Origin: Lagopus muta
Taxonomy: Eukaryota; Chordata; Aves; Galliformes; Phasianidae
DNA length: 64,000 bases
NCBI RefSeq assembly: GCF_023343835.1
Contig: NC_064437.1
Coordinates: forward strand, 10,877,001-10,941,000
Direction: 5' to 3'
This document shows positions 11,201 to 26,200 of the stretch, piece after piece. Each line of letters begins with the position of its first letter. Position 1 is the stretch's first letter. A program made the position numbers and the translations under genes. The notes under the pieces were generated by a model, which made no database searches, was not told the origin of the DNA, and saw only the letters and a program-made list of their open reading frames with translations.

Positions 11201-14200
11201 TTTCTAATTGAGCATTGCTCTTTAAATCTTTGCAAGTATGTAATTACAGACTAAAAGAAGGTCATTCTTTTGATTTATGCTATGGAGCGTGAAGACAAAG
11301 TATTTGTAAAAAGAAAGTTTAATAACATAACCAATAATCCAAGCCTCCTGCTTTGGTAATTAAAATCCTCTCATGATGTATGAAAGTAACATAAAATCTA
11401 ACAATTATTTTTTATACATATTAGTGATTTAGAAAGCGTGTATTTCCATATCTAAATGTTCAGTTTAATCTACATTAAGAGAAACATACTTAAATCAGTG
11501 CATATATTCACAATGCATTTAGTCTCGTATTACTGCTGTGCGTTGAAAAGACTGGAATAACATTGCCTGTTTCGCAGGTTTTCTGAACCAGAAATGATGT
11601 GGGTTTTTTTTTTAAGTCACTTTGGTTATTATAAATTACACTCCTAGGATTTAGTCAGCTGAAAGCGTATTTGTGAATTCTATTCAGATGTTATTTTTAT
11701 ATGTATATTTTAAACTCATCTAAAAATACTTAAATTCAGTGGAGAAAAAACAGGCTATGTCATTTTCTTACTAAGTGCTGTTAACGTAACGGTTATGGTC
11801 ACAAGTAATGGTTGCAGTTTCAGTGCTGCATTTTCAGAGCGCCTCTCAAGCAGAGCGTTTCAAAGTACTTCACAATTGCTAGCATACGACCAGTTCTGTA
11901 CTTTGAATTCTAAATGGCATTGCCAAGACAGAAGTAACAAAAGGAAGCAGTTAACGAGGCATTTCATTAATGTGCTTTTATAAAGTAGTATTCTGGGTGA
12001 AATTTAGAAGACTGGTTTGAGGTAATTAAAGGAAATACATAAAATAGTTATTATAGAAAAGAGCCAATGACTGCCAGCTGTATCTCCTTATAATTAATGA
12101 AAGAGATGATTGATTATTTTATAAATGAAACACAGAGCATAAATTTAGACATTTCCTTGTCTCATTTTTATCTCCAGTATATTTTGTGATAGCACGACTT
12201 AAGTGTATTTCTTGGTACTCTAATTTTGTGCTGATGTTATGGTTAATGAAAGAACAAGGGGGAGGAATGAAAGTGGAAGAACTGACAGGATCTGAATTAT
12301 TGAGTGCTTCAGGTTATTAAATTCTCCCTTTACAAAGGAAAAACAGTTAAACATCACTTGAGCACCCATCATAGGATCCATTAGAAAACCAACTAACAAG
12401 TGGAATCCAGGATATATTAGAAAAAGCTCTGGCAAACCACACCATGGAAGGGGAGAAAGATTAAAACTATTTAATGTATGCTTGGGCTCTCTCACTGAAT
12501 CATTCAAATACGCTTTTCCAGTATTTCCTAATTTAATTTATCAGATTCCCCTCTACAGATTTGGTTAGCCCTTATTGATTATATAAGACAACTTGATAAA
12601 ATACTGATAGGAAGATAAAAAGCCTGACTTCTGCTCCTTTTTAGTATCTTCCATTTCTTCAAGGATGCTGTAGATTGGTCATATTTTTCTGGAGACAAGA
12701 GAGAATGTATGTAGTCATTTTAGACTTGATTATATTCTCAGATAGTTCGTTCGTTTTTAGTCTAATGTGATTTGCTAAATCATCCTCCCCAAGGCCTGAT
12801 TCTGCCTGAAAGACAGATGACTGAGGCGCTCTAAAGAAAATCCCACGGCACTTCATAAAGGGTCACCTTTCAATCTTACCTGCTCCGAAATCAATATGGG
12901 GAAAGAAAGAAAAATTGTTCTACTTAGACTATCTTCCGATTTAATCTATCCTTGCAGCTGACCTTGTATATGAGTATATCTAAGGCCATAGAAGTAAATA
13001 TAGAAAAAGGAGGTACATATTTCAACATACACTTTTTTAATCCAGTGGAGTATGTTCAGCGTTTCATATCGACTTCATATTTTACAAAAATAAAATGTTT
13101 GCTGTTTTTTAAAATCCTCTGTTTAGTAAGCCATAACCTTGCTCACATATGGATGGTCTTGTGATAAAGGAAGAGAACTACCAGCAGACATGGTGCTCGT
13201 CTTTCCTCACACAATGGGGCTGGCAGTAACCCATGGTGTGTCAAATTATTTACGTTAAACATGTTAACATTTTTAAGCAACTCAGAAATTCCTCAATGAG
13301 AAGTGTAATTGAGTTGTGGAGGATTCAGTGATTAACTGTTGTGATGATTTGTGTAAGTCTGCAATTAAAAATGCAGCAGGTGTTTTCCACAGCTTAGAAA
13401 TGTTATCCCTTTCTTCCTCGCAGTGTGTTTTTATAATTTATAATGAGCAAGAAGCAGAATTTTTCTCATTATCCAAAACTGACAATATGAGAAATAATTA
13501 ATGGAAATTTCAGGAAAGAAAGATTTGATTAAATAGTAAGACTCTTTCTAATTAGAAGACCTATTAAGCAGGGAAGAAAATAGAGAAATACCACAAAATG
13601 CAAATAGACAAACCACATTATTCAGTAATTCATATACCCTATTCTTACAAAGACTTCACCTGTAGAATATTGAAATGTATTGATAAAAAGTTCTGAATAA
13701 AAATCAATTCTCATTACTATCAGCTTACACAGGGACTAACACTTATTTTACGGATGGTCACTTTAAGACCATCCAATACACTCCAGTAAGTAGCCACTTT
13801 AGGACCATTTCATATTTATATGCCTGACAAAAGAACATTTTATAAGACACAAGCCATAATAAAGGTTACTTTTAGCAAACTGTCAAGAGATACTTGAAGT
13901 ATCTGTATAATGTTTTCCCTTATTACGTGATCTCTTCACTGTAGCTAATTGTTTTCATTACAATGTTCTAAAATGAAATCATATCCTTTAGAACAGTGAT
14001 TTAACAGTTTTATTTGTTCTATGAAGCAGACAAGGGTGACTATTAGTTCACCTTCATCCTTTGAGTGTACTGGGATGTATATTTATCTGTAATTCCATAA
14101 AAGCTTTAAATAAGCAAACAAACATTCATTTTACCAGGAGTATTTTCCACTGTAGAGCCTTTCTCCTTTGCCCTTATTTACATAGACAGAAAAAACACTC

Positions 14201-17200
14201 CAAGCATATAATTAATAATACCAAAAATAAATTGCGGGGGGAGAATGTGAAGGACAAATTATTAAACCATATGGAAGTAGAGGTGAGTAATACAGGATAC
14301 TGAGAGAATAGCTTAAGTTCAAACACAGACTGAACAAATGTAAGGAGAATCAGAGGTCTGCAAACAAAGCAGACTGCAAAAACTAAGAGTAATTACAGAC
14401 CAAGCAAGCATATCTGGTCTTTATTAATCACAAGAAGTCTATATTGTTTTGTCCATATGCTTTATATAATTTTAATCTCAGCTACACAATCTCCCCTTTC
14501 TCTGCCTCTGCATATTATGGATGATGAACTGGAAGGTATAAAATCTGAACTGCTCCCAAAAACACTGTAATTCCTTGAACTCTACTTACCAAACATTTTT
14601 ATATATGTTATTACATTGTTCTCACTATTAAGAAGTGTGCTGAGTTACTGCAAAGATAAACTAATTTATATTGGAAGTGGTTCAACATATTAATAGCCAG
14701 CGGAAAAGGATAAAGTCAGCTAAGGTACCTGGTTTCTTTTGCAAGCACACATAGAATCTAACTGTGCTACCTCTGCAGATAGCTTTAAAATAAATTATCT
14801 ATGCTATAATAACTCTGTTGGTTTTATGGCTGACATAGCTGTTACTGAAACCTGACATCATTTTAGTTTTCCTTATCTCTTTATTTTGTGAAAAAGTTAA
14901 ATGAATATACATACGTCTGAACTCTGGTTAATATACCCGTCCTATATAACATATGGTACAGAAATACACAATATTAGAAAACTCTTGCATGTTTTTATCC
15001 CATTATCTAATCCAGAAGCTAAACCCTTCTCTAGTAAAAATGTTAGTAAACAAGCCAAAGCATACCAGCTATGCTAACATTCCCAGAGATAAGCATCGTT
15101 AACAAAAAATTACGACTTCTTTCTTATTATGTTGCTAGGCTCTGATGTGGACAGTAAGTACTCAAAGTGTTGCTAGGCAGAACTGTATTAAAACGCATCA
15201 GATATCAGTGAATAAAGTGCCTAAGATAAGTCAGCGTATCATTCGCAGCACTCACAGAATCACAGTATTTCTCTTCCTGCTCAGATCTCAAAGCCAGAAG
15301 GAACTCCCTCTGTTTCCAAGCAGTGTTGTCAATATGGAGCAAGTGGATGAAAAGCACTTTACAGATATGAGGAATTGTAAATTAGAATTCAAACTTTTTT
15401 TGTTATTATTTTGACCATTGTAATATCACTGTTCCTGTCATCCATATGAGCAGGAAAGAAGTCTTAAGATGTCATCAATGATATTTGCAGATTTTCATCA
15501 GTGCTTCCAGGCCAGCACAACTCTGCCATTCTAGTCAGTTAGTTACACCACCTTTAATGTTCAGTTATTCATTTCAACTTGTCAGACCTCATAGCCATGA
15601 GAATTGGAGAAGTTGGTCAGTTTTCTGGGAACTTCTTATTGGAATTGAAGTAAAGCCTATATTTTTTCTTTTTTATTCTGCCTTTGAAGACTGCAGGAGT
15701 TGGACTCAATGATGCTTATGGGTCCCTTCCTACTCAGAATATTCTATGACTTTCCCTCAGTCCCATGATTATGAGAATTTCAGCTCTCACTATAAAGCAA
15801 ACTAAGTTTCAAGTACTCGTGGTTATAGAGAAAAAAATGAAGAGATGAATTTTAATAGATTAAAAGCAAACAGAACTTCCAGTTTATATACTTATTTTAA
15901 ATATCTGATTATTTCTGGATCTTGGTCATTTTAAAATTCCTTCTGACTGGCAGTATGCTGCTTCAATACTAGTTTATTTAGCTTTTCAGTCACAGACATA
16001 TAGTAACCCTAAAGCAGAAATTCCTAAGGTATCCTTTATCTCTGCTGAGTGCCAACACAAGAAAGGTGCTTAGATTCAAAGCACGCTTTCAAAAATGCCA
16101 AGGAGCAAATGGTTTACTTACCATTAACCCGTCAGTTTGAAATTCAGCAAGTCACCTAGAGTACCAGCATGCTCAAGCATTCTAAATATCTTCATCTCCT
16201 CTAACACTGCAATGAAATGCTCTGACTGCTGTACTGAACTCAAATGGCTTGTGAAGAAGAAACTGCAGTTTGACTTTGCATGCAGTCTCTCACTCACCTG
16301 GCAATACGTTCTTACCTTTCCCAGGGGAAACAATTTTCCATGTTATTATTTACCAGTTAATTTCACTTACTGCTTTGGGATTTTTTTTCCCTCCTCCCTT
16401 TTTCAGTTATTTATGTGTAACTTTCCTTCTGATTTCAGCAACTGCCTTACCAATATTAACATTTTCAATTTCATTAAGTACTGATGAAGTTTGTTTAAAA
16501 TACTTTGTTTCATTAATTGTGAAATGAAATGGGGAACAATTATTAGAACTAATGGATAGTCATTAACGAATATCATTTAACTCCTTAATAAAGAGATTAA
16601 TTTCTGTAAGAATGTACTCTTAGAAATATTTTTGTTTCGTATGGCTTGGGTGACAAGGATATATTTGAAGATGTAAAATGTTAAAATTTACTACTTCTGT
16701 TACTTAAATTATCTGATTATTAGTTCAAAATGTCCTCAAGTATATTGTTCATAAATGTACTATGTCTACAAAGAATAACTAGTTCATCTCAGCTGCAATT
16801 CAAGTTTACTTTTTATCTCCCAGATACATTCCTTATGGATATTATTATGGATATTAATACTGTGTAAATTAATTGTGCTAAAGTAAAACAGGCCATGCAG
16901 AAGGGACAGTATTGGCTGTTGAGGAAGAGCTGACCTCCTCTCATAGTGCCAAGAAAACAGTCTGATGCTTAAACCTCCAAGCAGAAGTGATGCTTGCAGT
17001 CCCTTCATAAGCTTGACAGAGGTGTTAATGGCCAACTCTCCTATGGCAATCTGACTGCTAAGATCATAGTCCACAAAGAGCTCCCCATGGAAAACCTGCT
17101 CCATCAATAATATGAGATCCAGAACAACTAATAAAATGAATGCAATCCTTCTGATAATCCACTAAAGGGGAAAGAATCTATTCTTTGCAATAGTAAAGAA

Positions 17201-20200
17201 CACAGTTACAGTATTCTTGTTACAGTAAAACTATTTCTCTGTTCCGCTGTCTTTATATACTCTTCATTTCATTCCATCCTCAGTGTCTATCTCCCTTCCC
17301 CCACGTTTCCACTCCACTGTCCTAGTCTGAGAAGCTTCACAGATACAGTCTGTGATGATGGATAAATATAACCAGTCATTTGTATGAGTAGCAGCAATAT
17401 ACTACAACATAAGGTCGCATTATTATGTTTCTCTCATTAATTCTCATTGGCCCTGTGAGTTATAAATTGCTTTTTTAAAGTCAAGCAAGAGCAGGAAGCC
17501 TGTAGAATGGCCTTATCATTGTCTGTCTTCTCCCCGGGTAGATAAAGCACTCTCTTGAGAAAGACAAGCAGTGATTCAAGTTTCTGCTGGGTAAGACCTC
17601 ATGTTTTCTCTTTTTCTGTGCAAAGACTTCTCCCTGCCTTCCAAAGGAAAGCTCATCCATTGCTGATCCTTACCTCTCAGGAAATAACCTAACAGTCTGT
17701 GTTCAGAAAGGCTTAAGATGCCTGCTGAGAATTCTGAACTTGAGGTCTGCGTAGGCTTCTTTGTAGAAGTACTGTATTTACAACTAGGGATTTCAACTGG
17801 TTAGCTCTTCAACACAGGGGAATATCTGTATTAGTCCTCTCAAAAGGCACCTGGCTCTCTTAATCAATTACCAATTAGCCTTATCACCTAGTCTGGGAAA
17901 TTTGCTGGAAGCTTGTTGTCAGGCAACATGACTATGGTTCAGAAGCATTTGCCGGAAAGAATCCTATCTCTAGAATTCATTCTTTGACAAGAAGATTCAT
18001 GATTTTACTTTTCTAAAACATGAAGAAACTATGTAGACTGGTAACCCAGCAGAGATGGAACTGTAAAATCAAATCAGTAATTAGAAGTGAGAGCATCCTT
18101 AAAATTGGCATAAATGTACTTGCTAGGAACTTTCACCAATTGAAATGAAATGCATGGCTGAATTAATGATGATTTTTCATGAGCTGTACGTTAAGTTTCT
18201 CATGAGTGTCTAATGGAACATACCAGGAATTAACAAGCAAAGTATTTTTATCTCTTGCCTAATGAGAAACAACAACAGAGTGTAATCATCTAATTTCTAG
18301 CAAACAACCACTTTACTTTCACTAACAAGAGGAGAAGTAGAAAATATCCCAAGAGAAACAACCTCTTTCTATTCATACTGCTTTACATCAATTACTGACT
18401 TGAATGGAATACTCTCAACTCACTCTTTGTACCACTTTAAAGAAGGAGATTTAGAACCAAAAACAGTATGATTTACTTACTAGTAAATACTACTCTAAAA
18501 GAATGAGAGGACTGAACATTTCCTACCAGTGGTATTTTAAGTTATTGCCACATGTTCTTTGTATCAGTTAAAATTCAGAAAGTTGTGAATAACCAGAAAC
18601 TTATCTGTTCTCATAAACCGAGATTTTGCCTTCTGCCAAATCCCGATTTGTAAGTAGTTAAATTTGGTTCCCCTGGATGTGAGTAACACTATCTACCTTC
18701 AACATAAGATGAGTGTGTTATGGGAAATCAGCATGAAGGAAAGCAGTTATCCTACCTCTGCTGGATCTATACACAGAAGACCATTTCTGTAAGCTCAGTC
18801 TAAGAATAAACCTTATTGCCTAGTCAAAATACTCAACAGTGATTAATTCTGAATTAGTTTTGTTTTCACATGAGTCATAAAAAGTTCTTTGATAGAAAAA
18901 AAGAGGAAAAAAAACGTAGTTTTATCCTCTTATTTATAGAGAGCTAGCTGTACTACCAGAGAAGTAAGCTCACATGTTCATATATTCACACTACTCTGTT
19001 ACACTCCACCTTATTTATAAGCATGTTTTGCAAATGGGTGCAGTTGAGGTAAATGAAAGCAGAGCATTTTATGAAAACAAAAATGAAATATCAATAGACT
19101 TTCAAGGGTTTATCCTGAAGGTTATAAATGCATGCAGGAGAAACATAGTTAAGTCTGTTTCCATACAGATATAGAAATTACTATTTCATGCATCAAAAAC
19201 CAAGCAGAGATGTGTTTTTTAAATGATTTCCAGCTATTTTCTGATGAGGAAGATGAGTATTCTACAAGTCAGAGGAATTCATGAAGGCATCGCATAATCA
19301 GACTCTATTTTGTATTCCTATCTCAAATGGGCTTGAATTACCTTTTTTTTTCCACTTCCAAAAAAGTTTTGGACAATACTTCATTTAAACTAGGCTTTAT
19401 GAACTAAGCCATTGCTCTTGGTGACATTTTATTTCAGTGAATGAAATGTATTTCAAACTACAAAAGCCAGACTGTCAGAATAAATGGTTTTAGTTCTTGG
19501 GATTCTGGTACTGCCTTTTCTATTGTTACTGTTACTAATCAGAAAATTAAGAACAATGCTTAGTTCCTGTAGAGAACTTTCCATTTTAAAAAGCGATACA
19601 GAATAATTAAAGCCTAATTAATTAATTTTCCACAGCAATTACTATGTTGCACCTCATTATTATCTTCATTTTACAATTAGAATCTTTGAAAAATAGGCCC
19701 AGAGTATGCTTTCCCATTTTCTTAGAAAAGAACTGTCTGCTGCCTTCTGTCTTCTTTGCTGGATTTAAGCAAATGAGAACTGACACAGCTGATGGGTCAC
19801 GATGACTTTCAGATCCTTCCCTCACTGTGAGGTTGCAATTACTCAGCCACGGTTTCTTTAAAGAACTGAGGCTGCCTGTGGAAAGCTGCAGTCTCAGGTT
19901 TGTGTCAAAGAAGAGGCCTTTTTTCTTTGTCTCTTTTTCTTTTAGGGGTAGTTATTTAACAGGAGATCTATTTATTCTAAGTCCTGTGTGTAAGGTTTGG
20001 TGCTGTATGAGAAGTTATGTGATAAGCAAGACCTTAGGTTCTACACCAGAGGAGGTCTAATAGACTTCATGGAGCTGAGTGTGTGGTAGGTGGTAGTCCT
20101 GAAGGTGCTTGGGAGTAAGTGTTGAAAGTGGGAAGAAGGCCAGCTACAGCTTGAAGCTACAAGCTTCAACTGAAGATTTCTTACCATCTTTCCTCATGGC

Positions 20201-23200
20201 TGTTGGAATCTGCCAAAATGAAAATACTAAATAAAGCTCTTCACTTTAATAAGTCCATGTTGCATGAAAGTCTAACACGAAAGCTTACTTTCGTAGTCTT
20301 CCACATGAATAACTATATACCCCTAAAGCTACTGCGTGGTAATAAGGTAATAACTGTCATTAATTAATTCATCCCATAAAAGGATGAAATAACCTGTCAA
20401 TTAAAACAGGCTAAAAAGACAGGGAAATCATTTATTTATTTTTAAAAGTTGAAGTACCTGTTTTGGAAGTAGGATACAGCTTCTCTCTCAGTCACAATGA
20501 TTTAAAAAAGAAAAATCAAAGTTCAAGGTTGGTTGTTCCAAAATCTGATGTATACTCAGAAAAAAACATGAGATTTCTATTTTGGGGTTTAGGTTTTAGT
20601 TTCTGTCCCCTTGTCTCCAATCATCCACAATGTGAATAAAATATAAATTAATTTTCTTTGAGATATCATTTAGTTTTCAATAATGGTAAAGAGGCCACCA
20701 TTCTACCTGCTACTGCTGCTTATCAGACTGTCCTTTGTGGTTGGAAAATGGCTCTGCCTTCTACCTCCTCCATATCCTGCTCTTTTAGTGAACTGCTTTG
20801 CAAGCAAGAGCTAATGACCATCACTCCAATTTTGAACAGTTGTATTTGTATTTTTTTTTACTCCAGGGGAGCCTTTCTATGCCTACACTGCCAATAGAAA
20901 AGGCCATGTACTTCATGTTGTATTCAAATGACAGAAATCCTGCTAGTCTTGACTATTCAGTCTAGTGTATGGCTATTCTGAGGCAATTGGAGATCTCTGG
21001 ATAAAGGGATCTAGATAGAAAGCATATTCAGAAACACATTTTTGTTTTGGCCATCAACAGTAATATATTGGTAACAACTTGTGTGAAGAACATACAGAGA
21101 TGAATTCTTTAGAACACATGTAGATGTTTTGGTGATATACTTGTATACCTCAAATCAACAAAAGAACAAAGAAATTTATTCTATACATTGGAAACACCAT
21201 GTGATGCATGTCTGTTTGGTGTTCTTGATCATCCATCATAATTTTTAATGTAATTAGATTATGTCATTTCAAGAATAGTAAGCTAATTTGTTTTACTAAT
21301 ATAAAAAAGACTTTTTTTTAGATAAGTATGGACTGCAGGAATAACTTCATGCTTGTGTGTGAGAACCAATAAACCCTTTCTAATCTGTAATGAGATTAAA
21401 ATATGCACAGTACAATAGGGTTTATTTTTATCATGCAGAGAATCATCATACATTTTAAAAGGCAATCTCAATGAGAAAAAGATTTTTAAGTGAGTCTTTC
21501 AAGGGACGGATATTTATTTGTAAAAACAATAAATTAGATAGAAGAACAAAATCAGATCTCATAAATGTGATCAATAAAAATAAACACTTGTAAATTGTAA
21601 AATTATTTGAATTCACATTTCTGACTGACTTCTGTTTCTTCTACTATGTGTACTAAGTTGCAATGACCTCTGAAGACTGCCTGTGAACATTAAGCAGAAT
21701 TACTAAGTGGGGCTGAAACAGAACTTGCCACACTGACCAAAAAGGAAAGGAGAAATTAAAATCCTCTTAACTGCCACCCAACCTCTTGAGAGGTGCACTG
21801 ACTTCAGCAAAATTTACAGGAATGGAGAAAGTCTTACAGGAAAATAACATGCTATAATACTGACAGGTCCAGGCAACATTTATGTAATACTTGAACTGAA
21901 TCACAGAATTGTAGGGGCTGGAAGGGACCTCTAGAGATTATCTAATCCAACCCTCCTGCCAAAGCCAGCTCTCAGGACCAGGTTGCACAGGTAGGCATCC
22001 AGGTGTGTCTTGTGTATCTCCAGAGAAGGGGACTCCACAACCCTCCTAGGGCAGCCAAACTGAAAATATGTTCTAACAAGGGAATGGTAGAATTATAAAA
22101 CATTCATTAAAAATGAAAAAGTGAGCCATACCAGAGTGCATGGAAAAGCTCACAGCAGATCTTGGAACAGGTCCGTTTTCCCCTAGTCCTAGGCATCTGT
22201 CAGCTCCATCATAGCTGCTGGGTTTTAAATGCTACCTTACTGAAAAGAAAACCTTCCACAAACAGAAACCATACAGTTCCCTGCAGAATACGGGGCATTT
22301 GTATTTTGCTCTTTATAAAGATCTGAATTTTAGCTAAGGGAACCTGGTAATGAAAACAGCAAGTAAGGCTAAACAAGTTTTCTGGAGCAAAGTAAAAAAT
22401 TTCCTTCAAAATTTTCCTTATAATTTCACATGAGACAAATAGGCAGGCCTTCAAATAAGAAAAAGTAACTCTTCCTCAAGCCTATGAATTCTTATTCTCC
22501 CCCAAAATGAAAGTACTTAATTAAGATCCACTTTATGCAAATGTTGCATAGCTGAGTCTTATCTAGTAATGGATTTGCTGAGTCCTGTTTTTTGGAGCAA
22601 TCAACTTATTCACAGGCTTCTTGAATTGCTTTTTTCCCACAGATTTGTACCCCAGATTTGGTGGTGTTCTTGGCCTGTTCCAATCAGAGGCTCAAAGAAC
22701 GGTTACTGAAACGTGCTGAACAGCAAGGGAGACCTGATGATAACCTGAAAGCTACTCAAAGAAGACTAATGAATTTCAAGCAAAATGCTGTTCCACTGGT
22801 TAAATATTTCCAGGAGAAAGGGCTAATTGTCACAGTAAGTCTTCAAATATGTACCTCTGAAAACTGTTGTGGTTACATTTGATTTCTTTGGTTTTCTTTT
22901 TGTTTTAAGATAGGCTAAATGACTCAAATTATGCTTTTGGTATTCATAACCGTGTTGACTGAAAGCAAACCTTTATCTTCTGACTGTAGCTATGAGGTGA
23001 AGGTGTACTTTAATATACTATGGTTTTCTTTACATTGTTGTTCTGTAGAAATCCATAACATTTTCCAACTGCTATTCTAAGAATAGTACATGAGAATCAA
23101 AGGTGTGTGCTTGTAGGTATATAAGTATGTATGAGAGATAATATTGGCAAGGACTTATGCTGTCTTCCTAACTGTGTATTTCCAAGATGGTGATACCAGA

Positions 23201-26200
23201 TTTAGCCATTCATTTTACACTTTCTGAAAGCGGGGAGATAAACAGCTGTGAAACCTTCAGACTGGCTTAGGCCACTATGAATTCTATACTCTTTTATTTC
23301 ACTGCAGCAGTCTCATTGTCTTTCAAATAGTTACGTAATTTCTGGATGCTTGTCTTGGGAAGTGAGGAAAGCAGAAAAAATAAATTCTAAAGGAAAGCAG
23401 ATCTCAGTCTAGAGTAAGTTAGTACAGGTTGTCAAAGATGTTAATTTATATTTGTTGCATGGAGTTGTAAGGTCTATATAATATTTACACCTAACCTTAT
23501 ACACAGATATATATACACACACCATATATATAGTAACAAAATATAAATACACCAGTAACTAAAAGGTCCATAGATTATCTAATCATGATTTAAATGTGCC
23601 TTATTATGTGGTGTCCTAGAAGCTTTAACGTTTTAAGTTAAAATTTTGGTGATGAGAATATTGGGATGTAAACAGACCACTTGGAAATTAGTAAGAATGC
23701 AGACTTCTGCAGTACTGAATGCAAGAAAGACTACCTCTAACCACAGAACAAACCAGAAGCTGCATGCATAAATAAAGCTAGACAAGGCTAATAGAAATAG
23801 GGCTACTAAGTGCTTCTGAAGTACATAAGTGCTTAATTGTGGCTAATTCAATGAGCAGTTGACAATAGTTGAATTAGTGACAAGTTCTAAATTAGAAGCT
23901 GAGTGTTTTTGTAACAGTGTGTGGAACTTGGTAGTATATATGGTACTATAAGAGCACAGTTGGCCTCTGTTTCTTATAATAGCCTAAATAATTAAGGTAT
24001 GTTCTCCTCATGGAAAATATCACAAATTCTATACGCTGGTCAGAGTGTCTAAAATGCAAAGTCATCTAATGGTGCTGGTAGTCCTAATAATGTAATTCCT
24101 TTTGGAATTTTGGAATGAAAATCCCAAGAAATACTTCAATTGTTTTTTCCGGAGAATATCTGTTCTATTTGAGGATTGTCATTAACAGTGGAGAGGAGGA
24201 CTCCAGAAGACTGGAGGCCTTGGGAGTTGCTTTAAATTATTAGGGAAGTTTGTGTTCTGTAATATTTCTATAGCTTTTTCAAGTGCTTTTCCTACAGAAA
24301 GTCTGTGTAGTTCTAAAGGGAAGATGAGTCTTTTGTTGAGAAAGCATGTGGGGCATTTGGCTAGAATTGGAATTGAAACTGTAGTTCACATGTCTTATTA
24401 GAGCTGCTCCAGGGCAGCTGTTTTTCCCTTGTTGCAAAACAAGATGCAGTGGCGAAGCTAAGCCTTGGGAGTTAGATGCAATACTAGTTTTATGGTCAAA
24501 AGATGAGGATATATTTTCCTGTAGATGATAAAGAATACATAAGGCATATCTCGTCTCTGTAAGATTTCATTACACTTGGAAAACAGACTTTGCAGATGCT
24601 TAGGACAGAACAAGTTGATAGGAAATAAATGAGAAAAAGGAGTACCCAGGAAAGAAGTAAAAATAGAAAATAGATTAAGAAATAGATTAAGCATGCATAC
24701 TCCAGAACAAGTAAGCAAGTAAAAATTCCTACAAAAATGCATTTCTGAAACCATGTGACTTTGAAACAGAGGAGATATTGTAAGTCCACAGAAAAAACTA
24801 CACACCTCTACAGAAAGTTTGAAACTTTAACATTAAAAAATGGTTATTTTGTTCAATTTTATTCAATTGACAGACCAGAATTATCTACTGAGTTTAGACA
24901 ACAGTTACTTTTAATGTGTTTGTTTTGTTGGAAATTATTTTGCCTAATGGAAAATCTATTTGTGTTTCTGCCAACTTCCTGTCCTATTCCTTTAATCAAA
25001 CATCAATGGACACAACAGATGTTTTCTTACTCTGCCTCATGTTTGCTCTCACTCAAAAATCCCACTTCCTTCTTTGCTGATAAACTTGATCTTTGTTTTC
25101 GTTTTGAAAAAAAAAAAGAAAAAAATCTATAAATTTTTTCATAGTCCTTCATCAGTGGAAAAGATAGTTCTCTCAAAGCTCTAGGATCCAACCAATACCA
25201 GTAAAGGACTCATCACCTTCTCCTGGTGGAAGTCTTATATCTTCAGCTTGCCTTTACTAGTATGTATCTGTATACTAAACATGTAATGCTAGCATTTCTA
25301 CCTACATTTGAGACACCTGCGCAGTCTACTTCCTTACAGGAAAAGGAAGCAAGATAGATAAACACGTTCACCCTTCTGGTTATAATGTTGAACCTGCAAG
25401 GCATTGAAATATTTTGAGGATGAGTGCAGTGTAAGAACTTGAAAAGCATAAAGTAGAATTACACTAGCCTAATTTCTGGAGGAATGAATTCTTGAGGCAA
25501 GGTCAACCAGAACAAAAGGAAGATTGCTCCATCAGATATTTCACACTATAGTTGACATATTTTGGTCAAGTTAATAGAAAACCACATTCTTCTAGTTTCA
25601 GATCTTATTGGTTATGTTACTCAGGTGTAATTCTTTCCCCATATCTCCCCACCCTACCCTTGGCCTTTGATAATATTATATAATATGTATCTTATACTTC
25701 TTTGCTGCTCTGTATGCTTTATCTTTTCAGATAAGGCATGCTATCCCTACTTTCAGAGGCTGATCCTGTTTTCTGTTTCCAAGGAAGGAAATGAGGGCCT
25801 AGAGTACTTCTAAGGAATGGGAAGGTATACCTGTTCCTTCTTAAAAAGTCCTTCTTTGGAACAATAACGTTGGAATATCCAACATTTTGGATTTTAGCTC
25901 AGATTTAACAGATCTGTAAATAGCATTATAATTAAGTAGAAAATATCTGATATTTTCACAACCACATGTAACCTGTGTTTAAAATTCTGTTTAGCAGTGT
26001 GTCAGCAGATCTACCATCAAAACCTGACTTTACTAATTGCTTCTGAAGAATAACAAGAAAATAGTAATAAATATCACAATATTGGAGATGGAATTTGTAA
26101 ATAAAATAAATTGAGGGAAAAAAATACAATCCTAAACACTGTGGGACTAGTATGTTCTAATGCTTTTAATGTGGTTGCTGTCCTTACAACTACCATGTTC

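Larger units (their letters stand above)
11124..22642 (+). other. AK5 intron 5 (phase 0)
   Basis: The intron is 11.5 kb of AT-rich sequence. It holds a CR1 tail at 15691-15750, a CR1 fragment at 21898-22056 and a possible MIR-like relic at 19654-19706. Several stretches rich in TAAT cores (12040-12150, 13300-13400, 18110-18310) may be regulatory. No further exon was recognised. Confidence 0.9.
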
